Shown here: in pieces, positions 8,197-17,585 of the stretch
Numbering within the stretch: the first letter of the stretch is position 1
Layout: each line of letters opens with the position of its first letter
Assembly: GCA_913045265.1 (NCBI GenBank)
Contig: CAJWQX010000014.1
Coordinates: forward strand, 1-53,929
DNA: 53,929 bases
Source: UBA11889 sp002313255
GTDB lineage: Bacteria; Pseudomonadota; Gammaproteobacteria; Pseudomonadales; Azotimanducaceae
Direction of reading: 5' to 3'
Position numbers and translations under genes: made by a program
Notes under the pieces: generated by a model
Told to the model about the DNA's origin: nothing
Database searches by the model: none
The model's input: the letters and a program-made list of their open reading frames with translations, nothing else

Positions 8197-10162
8197 CCCT
8201 CATTGCCTCCGCGAGACCCGACGTCTCTGCCCGCACGAAACGCCGGTAGCGCCCATCTTCTCGACTCATCAATTCGTCATGGCTTCCAAGTTCCGCGATG
8301 CGACCGTCCTCAAGAAAAGCGATGGTGTCGGCCTCTCGAATAGTCGACAGCCGATGGGTGATCACGAATACCACCCGCTGACTTCCCCATAACTCAAGGT
8401 TCGCAAGCACGCGCTTTTCGTTGACGGCGTCCAGCGAAGCCGTGGGTTCATCTAGAATCAAAATAGGCGTATCACGAACCACTGCCCTAGCGATCGATAA
8501 GCGCTGTCGTTGACCGGTCGACAACTTAACTCCACGCTCGCCGAGCTCCGTGTCGTATCCTCGGTCAAGCTCATCGATAAACTCGTCGGCGCAGGCAATC
8601 TTGGCCGCTTCCACGATCCGGTCGCGATCTATGTTTGGTATTGCATATCCAATGTTGTCGGCAACGCTGCCCGTGAACAGAACATTTTTTTGCAGCGCGA
8701 TAGCGGTGTTAGCTCGAACGTCTTCAACGCTTAACCGCTTGAGATCAACCCCATTAATCGAGACAGCGCCCTGATCCGGATCGTACAACCGCAATAGCAT
8801 CGACATGAGCGTCGACTTCCCTGACCCAGTCGCACCAACAATCGCCGTGATGGAGCCGACGTCGGCAACCAAATCAAGCGACGCCAATACGGGGTGACTT
8901 GGTTCATACGCAAAATCGACCCCGCGCCACTCAAGCCGCTCGACTTCCACAGGGAAAGGTTCCGGGTTATCCGGGCTTTCCACTTCAGGCTCAAGGTCAA
9001 GAATAAAAAAGGCTCGTTCCAACGCGATGAAGAGATCCTGCAGCTGGCTCCACATTCGCACCGCACCGTAGCCTTGCCCGATAGCACCTCCCGTCTGATC
9101 ACGCCCGAATTGAAACGCTCCAAGGTTCCAGGCAACAAACGGGACCAAAAAAGCCATGACGGCGGGGACATTCAGGCCCAAACGCTCGTTGGACCACGAG
9201 GCCATGACGTACTCGGTCGAGATCACACAGAGTCCGCCCATCATCATCACGAGCAAACTCAAAACGATCATCTCCAATCGAACTCTAAACGCCGCATCGA
9301 GCGCCCGATGCGAATCCTTGTCGAAACGTTGCAATGCTCCATCTTCAGCCCGATTCGCCTTGATAATCTTCGCTGCCACGAAAGTTTCTTGTAGTCGCGA
9401 CGTGAGATCACTATTGGCCACGCGATTAGCTAGCGCTCTGCGTCGAATCCTCGGGGTAAAAGCGATCGTCAACCAGACCGTTGGTACCACCACGATCAAC
9501 AACGCGAGCAAAAGACTGGGGGCGAGCAACACGATCAGCACGATGGCCCAAATGAGTCCAAATAACAGACCCATTGGACCGATCAGTCCCTCCTGTATCA
9601 GATTGATAATTTGCGCACTGTCCTGGTAGACACGAAACACCGTGTCTCCAACTCGCGTATCGCTGTGGTGGCGAAGCGAAAGGTGTTGCGAACGTTCCAC
9701 CATCGCGACGCGCAAGGATTGGTTTACGCTATGCCAAATCCAAGTGCCCCAGTACCAAATTGCAATAAAGGAACCGATACCGACAACCAGCAGTATCGCC
9801 ATCCAGATGAGCAACCGATCAAGAACAATTTTTCGCTGCTCGTCCGTGGGAACTTCCAGCCCTGCACCCGCATCTCCGAACGAGTCGTCGAGCCACAATA
9901 GTGACGCTTGTAGGGGCAATAACTTTTCCTCCCCCACCAACACCTTGTTCGACAAGAGGTCTAACCCTTGAGTGTATGCGACGGTCCCTACTAACCCCGA
10001 CAATCCGATCAAAATGAGGTAGAAGATCAGGTGCATCTTCAGAGGACGAAGAAAAGGCCAGGTCTTGGCAGCCAGTTCTAGAATCCGTCGTCCTGTAATC
10101 CGTGGCGTATCTTCGACATCGGGATCACCCGGGAGATTGACCTGAAATCGAGCTTCACTCAT
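8189..10162 (-). CDS. ABC exporter, fused membrane and ATPase subunit (first of pair)
   Basis: A 657-residue half-transporter with an N-terminal cytoplasmic stretch, six predicted membrane segments (roughly residues 35-340) and a C-terminal ATPase. Walker A GATGSGKST (about 442), signature LSTGQRQRLS (about 547), Walker B ILILDEPTASLD (about 569) and the H-loop VITHRLST are all present. Both ATP sites of the pair should therefore be active, unlike the asymmetric TM287/288-type exporters. It is upstream of and overlaps the second subunit gene. A TauD dioxygenase gene precedes it on the same strand after about 60 bases. Confidence 0.93.
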   Translation of the reverse strand: MSEARFQVNLPGDPDVEDTPRITGRRILELAAKTWPFLRPLKMHLIFYLILIGLSGLVGTVAYTQGLDLLSNKVLVGEEKLLPLQASLLWLDDSFGDAGAGLEVPTDEQRKIVLDRLLIWMAILLVVGIGSFIAIWYWGTWIWHSVNQSLRVAMVERSQHLSLRHHSDTRVGDTVFRVYQDSAQIINLIQEGLIGPMGLLFGLIWAIVLIVLLAPSLLLALLIVVVPTVWLTIAFTPRIRRRALANRVANSDLTSRLQETFVAAKIIKANRAEDGALQRFDKDSHRALDAAFRVRLEMIVLSLLVMMMGGLCVISTEYVMASWSNERLGLNVPAVMAFLVPFVAWNLGAFQFGRDQTGGAIGQGYGAVRMWSQLQDLFIALERAFFILDLEPEVESPDNPEPFPVEVERLEWRGVDFAYEPSHPVLASLDLVADVGSITAIVGATGSGKSTLMSMLLRLYDPDQGAVSINGVDLKRLSVEDVRANTAIALQKNVLFTGSVADNIGYAIPNIDRDRIVEAAKIACADEFIDELDRGYDTELGERGVKLSTGQRQRLSIARAVVRDTPILILDEPTASLDAVNEKRVLANLELWGSQRVVFVITHRLSTIREADTIAFLEDGRIAELGSHDELMSREDGRYRRFVRAETSGLAEAMRDE

Positions 10163-10224
10163 CGACTACTCGCTGCTCGTACCGGCGATCGACGCGCCGA
10201 AACTAAAGTGCGACTTAATCCAAT

Positions 10225-11067
10225 CTAAAGTACAGGGCGAACTTGGGTGCGATGCATCAGCCGTCGACTTGATGCGCGGAACGACATGCGCCGATGCATC
10301 ACCGACCGGTTGTCCCACATCACCACATCGCCTTTCTGCCATTGCTGAACCCAGGAATGCCCCTCGAGCGCAACATAGTCCCAAATCTCGTCCAGCAACG
10401 CTTCGCTTTTATCCAAGTCCATTTGCGGTATGTACGCGTCTTGTCGTCGGCCCAAGAAGAGCGCATCGCGACCCGTTTCTTCGTGCCTCCGCACCATCGG
10501 ATGGACACACCCCGGTGCATCCACGGGGGATACCGCATGATCAAACCCTCGCCGTAAGTTACCAACGCTGTCGTGAGCAGCGTCGTGCTTAATGGACAAT
10601 GTGCGCGCACGATCACTTAATCCGGTAGGAAGCGATTCAAACGCCGCGTGCATATCACAGTACTCCGTATCACCGCCTACCTCAGGCACCTCGACCGCCA
10701 TCAGAATACTCGCGGTCGGTGGACGTTCGATGTAGGACATATCCGTGTGCCAGTTTGCCTCCCCTGACCCGAGGCCCCCGATCGGACGACCGTCCTCGAT
10801 AATATTCGAGATGTTGGTCACAAAAGGATTCGGAACACTTGCACGCTGCTCTGCTGTGATGTTACCCATGGGTGCGTATTCCAGCGGCCCAAAACGTTCG
10901 CTAAACCCCTGCAGTTCATCTTTCGTGAGCTCCTGGTCTCGAAACCTTAGAACGGAAGATTCCAGCCACGCACCATAAATATCCCGAAACTCGGTGCTGT
11001 CGAGATCGGCGAGATCGACCCCATCGATGTCCGCGCTAATACTCGCCGCTGCCTTACGAATCCGCAT
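10225..11067 (-). CDS. TauD/TfdA-family Fe(II)/2-oxoglutarate dioxygenase
   Basis: A 280-residue dioxygenase of the TauD/TfdA superfamily. The facial triad is visible as His107-Thr-Asp109 (NWHTDMSY) and a distal His near 258 (SVMHRRMSF). The 2-oxoglutarate-binding Arg is about ten residues later (SSRRLMHRTQV). Family members hydroxylate taurine, 2,4-D, gamma-butyrobetaine and similar carboxylates or sulfonates; the substrate here is unknown. It lies 62 bases upstream of the ABC exporter pair and may be co-transcribed with it. uvrB ends shortly upstream on the same strand. Confidence 0.9.
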   Translation of the reverse strand: MRIRKAAASISADIDGVDLADLDSTEFRDIYGAWLESSVLRFRDQELTKDELQGFSERFGPLEYAPMGNITAEQRASVPNPFVTNISNIIEDGRPIGGLGSGEANWHTDMSYIERPPTASILMAVEVPEVGGDTEYCDMHAAFESLPTGLSDRARTLSIKHDAAHDSVGNLRRGFDHAVSPVDAPGCVHPMVRRHEETGRDALFLGRRQDAYIPQMDLDKSEALLDEIWDYVALEGHSWVQQWQKGDVVMWDNRSVMHRRMSFRASSRRLMHRTQVRPVL

Positions 11068-11120
11068 AGATCGTGTTTAGCAGAGCCTCGCGGTCGATAC
11101 AACACGCGTTGGACCCAACT

Positions 11121-13136
11121 TCATAGGAATCGCTGCACGCGAATATCTTCGATCTCGTCACGAAGAGCCGCAGCTTCTTCGAATTCCAAATTGCGCGCAC
11201 TTTCCAACATCTCTTTTTCAAGTTTCTTAAGAAGCTTCCCGAGCGCCTTCGGATCATCCGGGACCGCATGAGTCCTGTTAGGCGCGGTCCGTTCAAAACG
11301 ACGAGATTTTCCGCGACCACCCGACTGCGATCGCGCCCCTTCCATGACATCGGTCACGCCCTTCTCGACCGTCTTCGGAGTAATGTCGTGTTCCTTATTA
11401 AAGATCTGCTGTTTGGTTCGCCGTCGATCCGTCTCCGCAATCGCTCGCTCCATAGAGCCCGTAACCTTGTCGGCATAGAGGATCGCTCGCCCGTTTACAT
11501 TCCGTGCCGCACGACCGATGGTTTGGATCAGCGAGCGTTCTGAACGTAAGAAACCTTCTTTGTCCGCATCGAGAATGGCTACCAGCGAAACTTCGGGCAT
11601 ATCCAATCCTTCTCGTAGGAGATTGATACCGACCAAAACATCGAACTTGCCGAGTCTCAAATCGCGGATAATCTCCATCCGTTCGACGGTCTCGATGTCC
11701 GAGTGCAAATATCTGACTCGAACACCGTGTTCGTCCAAGTATTCGGTTAAATCCTCTGCCATCCGCTTCGTTAAGGTTGTAACGAGCACGCGCTCACCAA
11801 CATCGACGGTGATACGAATTTCCTCGAAGAGATCATCAACCTGCGATGTAGCCGGCCGTACCGAAATCTGCGGATCCACAAGTCCCGTCGGCCGAACTAC
11901 TTGTTCAACGACGCTACCGGCATGTTCAGCCTCATAGGGTCCCGGCGTCGCCGAAACAAAGATCATTTGTGGTGCGAGTCCTTCCCATTCATCAAACCGT
12001 AAAGGCCGGTTGTCGAGCGCTGACGGCAATCGAAAGCCGTATTCCACCAGTGTTTCCTTCCGCGAGCGGTCGCCCTTGTACATACCTCCAAGCTGAGGCA
12101 CGGTCACGTGAGACTCATCAATAATGAGAAGCGCATCCGCCGGGAGGTAATCAAACAGCGTCGGTGGCGGTTCGCCCTCCTTTCGCCCAGACAGATAGCG
12201 AGAGTAATTCTCGATACCACTGCAATAGCCCAGCTCTTTAATCATTTCGAGATCAAAACGAGTCCGCTGTTCCAGACGTTGCGCTTCCACGAGTTTGTCG
12301 TTCGACTTAAGTAGTGCGAGTCGCTCTTTTAGTTCCTCGTTGATTTCGTCTAAAACGCTCAGGATTTTTTCGCGCGGCGTAACGTAATGCGTTTTAGGAA
12401 AGACTGTATAACGAGGTACACGATTCGAAACTTCTCCCGTCAGTGGATCGAACGTCGAAAGGTTTTCGATCTCATCGTCGAGGAGTTCGATCCGAACCCC
12501 TTCGCGTTCTGATTCGGCTGGAAAGATATCGATGACGTCGCCTCGTACGCGATAGGTGCCCCGCTCAAACGCCATATCATTGCGGGTGTATTGCAGCTCG
12601 GCCAATCGCATTAGGATGTATCGCTGATCAATCCGATCGCCACGATCCAAGTGCAAAACCATCTGTAAGTATGATTGTGGGTCTCCCAGTCCATAGATGG
12701 CGGAAACAGACGCAACAATGACTGTGTCTCGACGTTCAAGGATTGCTTTCGTCGCCGATAGGCGCATCCGTTCGATATGCGCGTTGATGGAAGCATCCTT
12801 CTCGATATAAGTATCAGAGGAAGGCACATAAGCTTCGGGTTGGTAGTAATCGTAATACGAGACGAAATACTCCACCGCGTTCTCAGGGAAAAACTCTCGA
12901 AATTCTCCGTAGAGCTGTGCCGCAAGTGTCTTGTTTGGCGCTAGGACTAAGGTTGGGCGTTGGACATTCTCGATGACGTTCGCGATTGTGAACGTTTTCC
13001 CCGAACCGGTAACACCAAGTAACGTCTGTTGCGCGAGCCCACTGTCGAGCCCTTCAAGTAGGCCGGCAATCGCCTCGGGTTGATCGCCGGCGGGGTCATA
13101 ATCGGCAACGACTCTTAAATCAGTGACCGCTTGCAT
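11121..13136 (-). CDS. uvrB: Excinuclease ABC subunit B
   Basis: UvrB, the damage-verification helicase of nucleotide excision repair, here 671 residues from ATG 13136. It has Walker A GVTGSGKTFT (near 38-47), the beta-hairpin region with YYDYYQPEAY, the DESH box LLIIDESHVT, helicase motifs V/VI (GINLLREGLDMPE, QTIGRAARN) and a C-terminal UVR motif (NLEFEEAAALRDEIEDIR) for UvrC contact. An in-frame upstream start at 13226 would add 30 residues that no UvrB has, so the internal ATG is preferred despite a poor Shine-Dalgarno. No LexA-type CTGT-N8-ACAG box was found upstream. Confidence 0.97.
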   Translation of the reverse strand: MQAVTDLRVVADYDPAGDQPEAIAGLLEGLDSGLAQQTLLGVTGSGKTFTIANVIENVQRPTLVLAPNKTLAAQLYGEFREFFPENAVEYFVSYYDYYQPEAYVPSSDTYIEKDASINAHIERMRLSATKAILERRDTVIVASVSAIYGLGDPQSYLQMVLHLDRGDRIDQRYILMRLAELQYTRNDMAFERGTYRVRGDVIDIFPAESEREGVRIELLDDEIENLSTFDPLTGEVSNRVPRYTVFPKTHYVTPREKILSVLDEINEELKERLALLKSNDKLVEAQRLEQRTRFDLEMIKELGYCSGIENYSRYLSGRKEGEPPPTLFDYLPADALLIIDESHVTVPQLGGMYKGDRSRKETLVEYGFRLPSALDNRPLRFDEWEGLAPQMIFVSATPGPYEAEHAGSVVEQVVRPTGLVDPQISVRPATSQVDDLFEEIRITVDVGERVLVTTLTKRMAEDLTEYLDEHGVRVRYLHSDIETVERMEIIRDLRLGKFDVLVGINLLREGLDMPEVSLVAILDADKEGFLRSERSLIQTIGRAARNVNGRAILYADKVTGSMERAIAETDRRRTKQQIFNKEHDITPKTVEKGVTDVMEGARSQSGGRGKSRRFERTAPNRTHAVPDDPKALGKLLKKLEKEMLESARNLEFEEAAALRDEIEDIRVQRFL

Positions 13137-13189
13137 AGACGGCAGTCTAGAATGCGAATGCAACTCACACCAGCCGCAACGCGCCGTTC

Positions 13190-13208
13190 GATTACCCACA
13201 AGGTAATC
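13190..13208. promoter_or_regulatory. Inverted repeat between uvrB and the Nramp-like gene, candidate operator
   Basis: GATTACC-CACAA-GGTAATC is a perfect 7-bp inverted repeat in the 125-base divergent spacer. It is about 54 bases from each start codon, so it is well placed to be an operator or a short structured leader. It does not resemble the LexA, Fur or MntR consensus. Confidence 0.4.
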
Positions 13209-13261
13209 AAGGACACCGTGCGCCATTCATACTGCACGGCACATCGCGTTATGCTCGGACC

Positions 13262-14626
13262 ATGAGCGACGATCCTTATACCATTGAACCAGGAGCGACC
13301 AGACAGCCGCCGACCACCTGGGCCGGCAGACTGAAAAATTTGGGGCCTGGGATTGTCGTCTCCGGCTCAATCGTGGGATCAGGCGAGATCCTGTTGACAG
13401 CTGGCCTGGGCGCCGCCGCGGGATTCACGCTTTTGTGGTGGGTTTTATTCTCTTGCTGGGTTAAATCGCTGATACAAGCGGAGCTCGCCCGCTACGTTGT
13501 CACCAGCGGTGATACCTATCTTCGGGCTCTCAATCGAGTGCCTGGGAAAATCCCCGGACCTAACGGTCCTATTTCGTGGCCGATATGGCTGGGTCTCATC
13601 GGCTTCGTACCCGGGATATTAACGTCCGGCGGAATTATCGGCGGCGCTGGCCAAGCGCTGGGGCTCATGCTGCCCGTCGTCGACGGTGCGTGGGCTACGG
13701 TGATTGCGGCCCTCATCGTCATGGCAATCTTGGGCAGCGGTGACTATGGCCGATTCGAAAAAGTCATGCTGGCAATGGTTCTGAGTTTCTCCTTCGCGAC
13801 CATTGTCTCCGCTTTGCTGATGCAGTCGACAGAATATGCGGCGACGCCAGCGAACCTTATGGAAGGTCTCCGATTCGAAGGTCTTAGCGAACATTGGGTG
13901 CTCGCAATTGGCATGTATGGAGCCACCGGCGTCGCCGCCAGCGAAATATCCGCCTACACTTACTGGTGTGTCGAGAAGGGGTATCCGAGCTACGTAGGCG
14001 GCGATCCGGATGATCCCCAATGGCTCGAACGCGCGAAAGGATGGATACGGGTAGTGCAAACGGATGTATGGGTCACGCTCATCATCCTGACGTTTGCGAC
14101 GTTATCGTTTTACTTCTTGGGGGCGGGCGTCTTGAACCGACTCGGGGAGATTCCCTCCGGGCGCGAAACCATCGCGATGCTCTCGAGTATGTACACAAAG
14201 ACGTTCGGGCCCTGGGCATTTTGGCTATTTACCTTCGGTGCATTCTGCATTCTGTTCTCAACAACCCTCTCCGGAATTGGTGCCGGATCCCGGTCTTTCC
14301 CAGATCTCATGGTGACGTTCGGCTTTATTGACCGCCAAAACCTCGCGGGGCGAAAGAAATGGACCCGCGGTTATATCGTTGCGATGCCCATCATCAGCAC
14401 CCTTATTTATGTGTTCTACCAGGAACCCATCACGTTGGTGATTTTCGGCGCTACCTTCGGCGCGTTTATGCTACCGGTTCAGAGTTTCATGACTCTGTAT
14501 CTACAGGCCAAACAAATGGATCAGCGTATTCGCCCGCGCGTATGGGTCACGGCCTGCATCTTTGTGATCTTTTTTGTGCAAGCCATTCTCTCCGCTTTCA
14601 TCATTAAGAACATTCTCTTCAATTGA
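13262..14626 (+). CDS. Nramp-family transporter lacking classical metal ligands
   Basis: A 454-residue membrane protein with about eleven hydrophobic segments and the Nramp fold signature near the N-terminus (GPGIVVSGSIVGSGEI, residues 28-43). In canonical Mn/Fe transporters such as MntH this loop is DPGN, which supplies the metal-binding Asp and Asn. Here the same position reads GSGE. The TM6 segment, which normally has M-P-H-N, reads YGATGVAASEI. The protein therefore belongs to the divergent Nramp-like group, whose substrate may not be Mn2+ or Fe2+. It is transcribed divergently from uvrB. Confidence 0.85.
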   Translation: MSDDPYTIEPGATRQPPTTWAGRLKNLGPGIVVSGSIVGSGEILLTAGLGAAAGFTLLWWVLFSCWVKSLIQAELARYVVTSGDTYLRALNRVPGKIPGPNGPISWPIWLGLIGFVPGILTSGGIIGGAGQALGLMLPVVDGAWATVIAALIVMAILGSGDYGRFEKVMLAMVLSFSFATIVSALLMQSTEYAATPANLMEGLRFEGLSEHWVLAIGMYGATGVAASEISAYTYWCVEKGYPSYVGGDPDDPQWLERAKGWIRVVQTDVWVTLIILTFATLSFYFLGAGVLNRLGEIPSGRETIAMLSSMYTKTFGPWAFWLFTFGAFCILFSTTLSGIGAGSRSFPDLMVTFGFIDRQNLAGRKKWTRGYIVAMPIISTLIYVFYQEPITLVIFGATFGAFMLPVQSFMTLYLQAKQMDQRIRPRVWVTACIFVIFFVQAILSAFIIKNILFN

Positions 14627-14689
14627 ACTAACAGGGCCGAGCCCGTCTATCGCTATGCTGAAATCCCAGTCGCGACATCGACGTATATG

Positions 14690-15901
14690 TCAGTACGCAT
14701 ATTGATCAATGCGTGCCTGAGCTTGTGTCACGCCTTTACCCCGCGTCAGGTCCGGTCGATTCCATGTTGCAATTGCTTCCAGCTCATAGCCTTGGGTTGC
14801 TCGTTCCTGGACGTTGTCGAGATCTAGCCACTCGCCTTCGTACGCAACTGGGAAACCGTTGTCGTTCAGTTCGTAACCGTACACGCGGCAAAGATCACCG
14901 TCTTCGTAATAATCACCGACATAGCTCGCCCAGGGCGTTTCAACCCTCACCTGATCCCGCATATGCCCATGCACCGACGCAATGTAATTTCCGATGTCCC
15001 AATCAGGGATCGCACTTTCCCGCCACGTCGGTCCGCCGGGCAAATAGAGACCATCCTCGCCTTCTGTAAATAGATATCGGTCGCCTCGCTGCAATAACAT
15101 CCGCGCCCGCGAGATCGGCCGATCGCTATGCACGGCAATATAGCGCCGGCCTGCAGTCGACAAGGCATTAAATGCATCGTCATTGAAAAGGTAATAGCCC
15201 GTCGCTGGAGGACAAGAAATTCCCGCATATTTATTGAAGAAACCCACGCGATGGTCAGCGCTGTGATTCGGCCCAGCGCGATGCCAACAGTGCATATTCA
15301 TAATCAGCAAGTCACCACGGCAGAGCTCCGGGTCGATAAACGCTTCGTTATCAGGACGGACCGCTTCGGCCACTTCCCGCGCACGCCCTGGACCGGGGTG
15401 CACGCGCTCGAGTCGATGCGACCCCGGCGCAACAAACAGCTGACCACGCGTTTCATCAAAATCGCACAACGGGACAATCGTAAACAGCCAATTCATAGAC
15501 GACCCGACAGGACGCCAACGCTTGTAGTCGTTGTGCGCAGGAATTCCTGGACCACCCGGCGTTCTATCGTAAATAACGAATGCGGTAAGGATCGGGGCTT
15601 CTTGCAATAAGCAACTCGCTGGCTCGACGATATTGGGATGCTCGACAACGAACGCGAGATCCGGATCGGCCATGCAGCTTTTAGCCAAGGTATATCGGCC
15701 AGGGTCGGGATATTTCAGCTCACTCGGATGCAATTCTTCTAGATGCGTCCGAAACGCCTTGTCGAAACGATTCAGTTCCGCGGCGTCCAACGCATCTCGG
15801 ACCACGAGATAGCCGTCCTCCTCGTATTGCGTTATGTCGGCGGATGTCAATTCCACTGCCGTGTCCTTTGTCTTCGCCGAAACGTCATCCACGAATGCCA
15901 A
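14690..15901 (-). CDS. Phytanoyl-CoA dioxygenase (PhyH) family protein
   Basis: A 403-residue Fe(II)/2-oxoglutarate oxygenase. The N-terminal PhyH signature ADITQYEEDGYLVVRDAL (residues 21-38) is followed by the metal-binding His123-x-Asp125 (PAHNDYKRW). A distal His near 207 (MHCWHRAG) and an Arg near 218 (DHRVGFF) follow. The C-terminal ~150 residues extend beyond the usual PhyH core (about 280) and contain no motif I recognise. It is the last gene of the minus-strand set LDI-like / acyl-CoA synthetase / PhyH. PhyH enzymes hydroxylate branched acyl-CoAs or small metabolites; a CoA-ester substrate is suggested by the adjoining ligase. Confidence 0.88.
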   Translation of the reverse strand: MAFVDDVSAKTKDTAVELTSADITQYEEDGYLVVRDALDAAELNRFDKAFRTHLEELHPSELKYPDPGRYTLAKSCMADPDLAFVVEHPNIVEPASCLLQEAPILTAFVIYDRTPGGPGIPAHNDYKRWRPVGSSMNWLFTIVPLCDFDETRGQLFVAPGSHRLERVHPGPGRAREVAEAVRPDNEAFIDPELCRGDLLIMNMHCWHRAGPNHSADHRVGFFNKYAGISCPPATGYYLFNDDAFNALSTAGRRYIAVHSDRPISRARMLLQRGDRYLFTEGEDGLYLPGGPTWRESAIPDWDIGNYIASVHGHMRDQVRVETPWASYVGDYYEDGDLCRVYGYELNDNGFPVAYEGEWLDLDNVQERATQGYELEAIATWNRPDLTRGKGVTQAQARIDQYAY

Positions 15902-15946
15902 GGCTCGGTCACCGCGGTCACGGATCGCGTGATCGTACTCGCGGCG

Positions 15947-17497
15947 TCAGACGATGCGCGAGTCACGCTTCCCCCAGTATTTATCTCGCAGCAGACGTTT
16001 GTACAACTTCCCGGTCGGCAAACGCGGCATCTCCTCAATAAAATCAATGGAACGCGGCACCATGTAGTTGGCAAGATGTTCCCTCGAATATTCAAGTAAA
16101 TCTTCGGCGGTGGACTCGTTGCCTTCCACGTCGTCGGCTAGTTGAATGACCGCCTTTACTTCCTCACCGAAATCGTCGTTTGGGACACCAAATACCGCGA
16201 CATCGATAACACTCGGGTGCATAACCAACGCGTTCTCTATTTCTTGGGGATAGATGTTGACGCCCCCTGAAATAATCATGAACGACTTTCGATCGGTCAG
16301 ATACAAATACCCTTCCTCATCAAGATATCCGACGTCACCGAGCGCCGACCAGTTGGGGTACTCCGGGTGCTGCGCCTCGCGGGTTTTCTCCGGAGCGTTG
16401 TGATAACTGAACGACATGACGGGCTGCTCAAAGTAGATGACGCCAGGCTTGCCTGGCGGAAGTTCTTTGCCATCATCGTCACAGACGTGTAGTACGCCGC
16501 TCCTTGACTGACCTACTGAACCAGGGTGTTCCAGCCATTCTTTACTTCCGATCGCCGTCGAGCCGTTACCTTCCGTGCCCGCGTAGTACTCCTCGAGAAT
16601 CGGTCCCCACCACTCGATCATTCGACGTTTGACATCCACCGGACACGGAGCTGCTGCGTGAACCGCCACCCGGTGCGACACAAGTTGATACCGAGAGCGC
16701 TCGGCGTCACTGAGCTTGAGCATTCGGACGAACATAGTTGGCACCCACTGACTATGAGTGACCTCAAATTCCTCGATATAACGGAGGGCATCAAGCGGAT
16801 CAAATCGTGGCATGACCACCACCGTACCCCCGAGCCTCTGAACCCCCGTCGTAAACCCAAACGGAGCTGCGTGATAGAGTGGGGCCGGCGACAGATAGAT
16901 CGTTTCGCGGTCAAATCCATAAACCGACCCGATCCCAGGGGCAGTTGGCTCAATGTCCGTCACCTTGATCTCGGGCAGCGCTCTAAGAATCCCCTTCGGT
17001 CGTCCAGTAGTCCCAGAACTGTACAGCATGGAACCGCCTTGCCACTGCTCATCAATAGGGGTGTCTAGGTAGGCGTCTATTTGCTCCTCGTACGAACTCC
17101 AGCCTTCGATTGACCCGTCCGTCATGAGCAAAATGGTGCAATCTGGAATTAATGATCCCAATTCAGCAGCAGCAGTGTTCATGGCGTGGGATGACACCAG
17201 CGCCTTGGCGCCACTGTCATCGACGATATATGCGGCCTCTTCCGCGGTTAAGTAGCGATTGATGGTCGTGACGTAAAGGCCGGATCGTAATGCTGCCCAC
17301 GCGACCTCGAAAAAACGCAGGTTATTTTCCATGAATACGGCAACGTGGTCGTTGCGCCGTAAACCGCTCTCGTAGAAGAGATGTGCTAGTTGATTTGAAC
17401 GAGCGTCGAGCTGTCCGTACGTTAGGACCTCGTTGGTCGCAGCGTTGATCGCAGCCGGATGATCCGGAGCACTAGCCGCATAATATCCGGGATACAT
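15947..17497 (-). CDS. Acyl-CoA synthetase / AMP-dependent CoA ligase
   Basis: A 516-residue ANL-superfamily adenylate-forming enzyme. It has the P-loop-like MLYSSGTTGRPKG (about residue 151), the A5 motif YYAGTEGNG, the hinge aspartate region YLYLTDRKSFMIISGGVNIY and the catalytic Lys in LPTGKLYKR close to the C-terminus. These mark a full-length enzyme that activates a carboxylic acid to its CoA thioester through an acyl-adenylate. It is 45 bases upstream of the PhyH gene on the same strand and 88 bases downstream of the LDI-like gene. This context suggests the acid is a product of that pathway, possibly branched or terpenoid. Confidence 0.93.
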   Translation of the reverse strand: MYPGYYAASAPDHPAAINAATNEVLTYGQLDARSNQLAHLFYESGLRRNDHVAVFMENNLRFFEVAWAALRSGLYVTTINRYLTAEEAAYIVDDSGAKALVSSHAMNTAAAELGSLIPDCTILLMTDGSIEGWSSYEEQIDAYLDTPIDEQWQGGSMLYSSGTTGRPKGILRALPEIKVTDIEPTAPGIGSVYGFDRETIYLSPAPLYHAAPFGFTTGVQRLGGTVVVMPRFDPLDALRYIEEFEVTHSQWVPTMFVRMLKLSDAERSRYQLVSHRVAVHAAAPCPVDVKRRMIEWWGPILEEYYAGTEGNGSTAIGSKEWLEHPGSVGQSRSGVLHVCDDDGKELPPGKPGVIYFEQPVMSFSYHNAPEKTREAQHPEYPNWSALGDVGYLDEEGYLYLTDRKSFMIISGGVNIYPQEIENALVMHPSVIDVAVFGVPNDDFGEEVKAVIQLADDVEGNESTAEDLLEYSREHLANYMVPRSIDFIEEMPRLPTGKLYKRLLRDKYWGKRDSRIV

Positions 17498-17585
17498 CGA
17501 TCTCTCCCTAACTCAGATCCACACAAGAATAGTACGCGTTATACAACCATGCACCGGCATCGCTCTTCCACGAGGCCCGAGGAAA

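Noticed and set aside
13137..13226. Longer UvrB start at 13226
   Set aside because: The extra 30 residues are absent from UvrB proteins and are Cys/Arg-rich without a ribosome site.
13137..13261. LexA/SOS box upstream of uvrB
   Set aside because: No CTGT-N8-ACAG or close variant was found in the divergent spacer.
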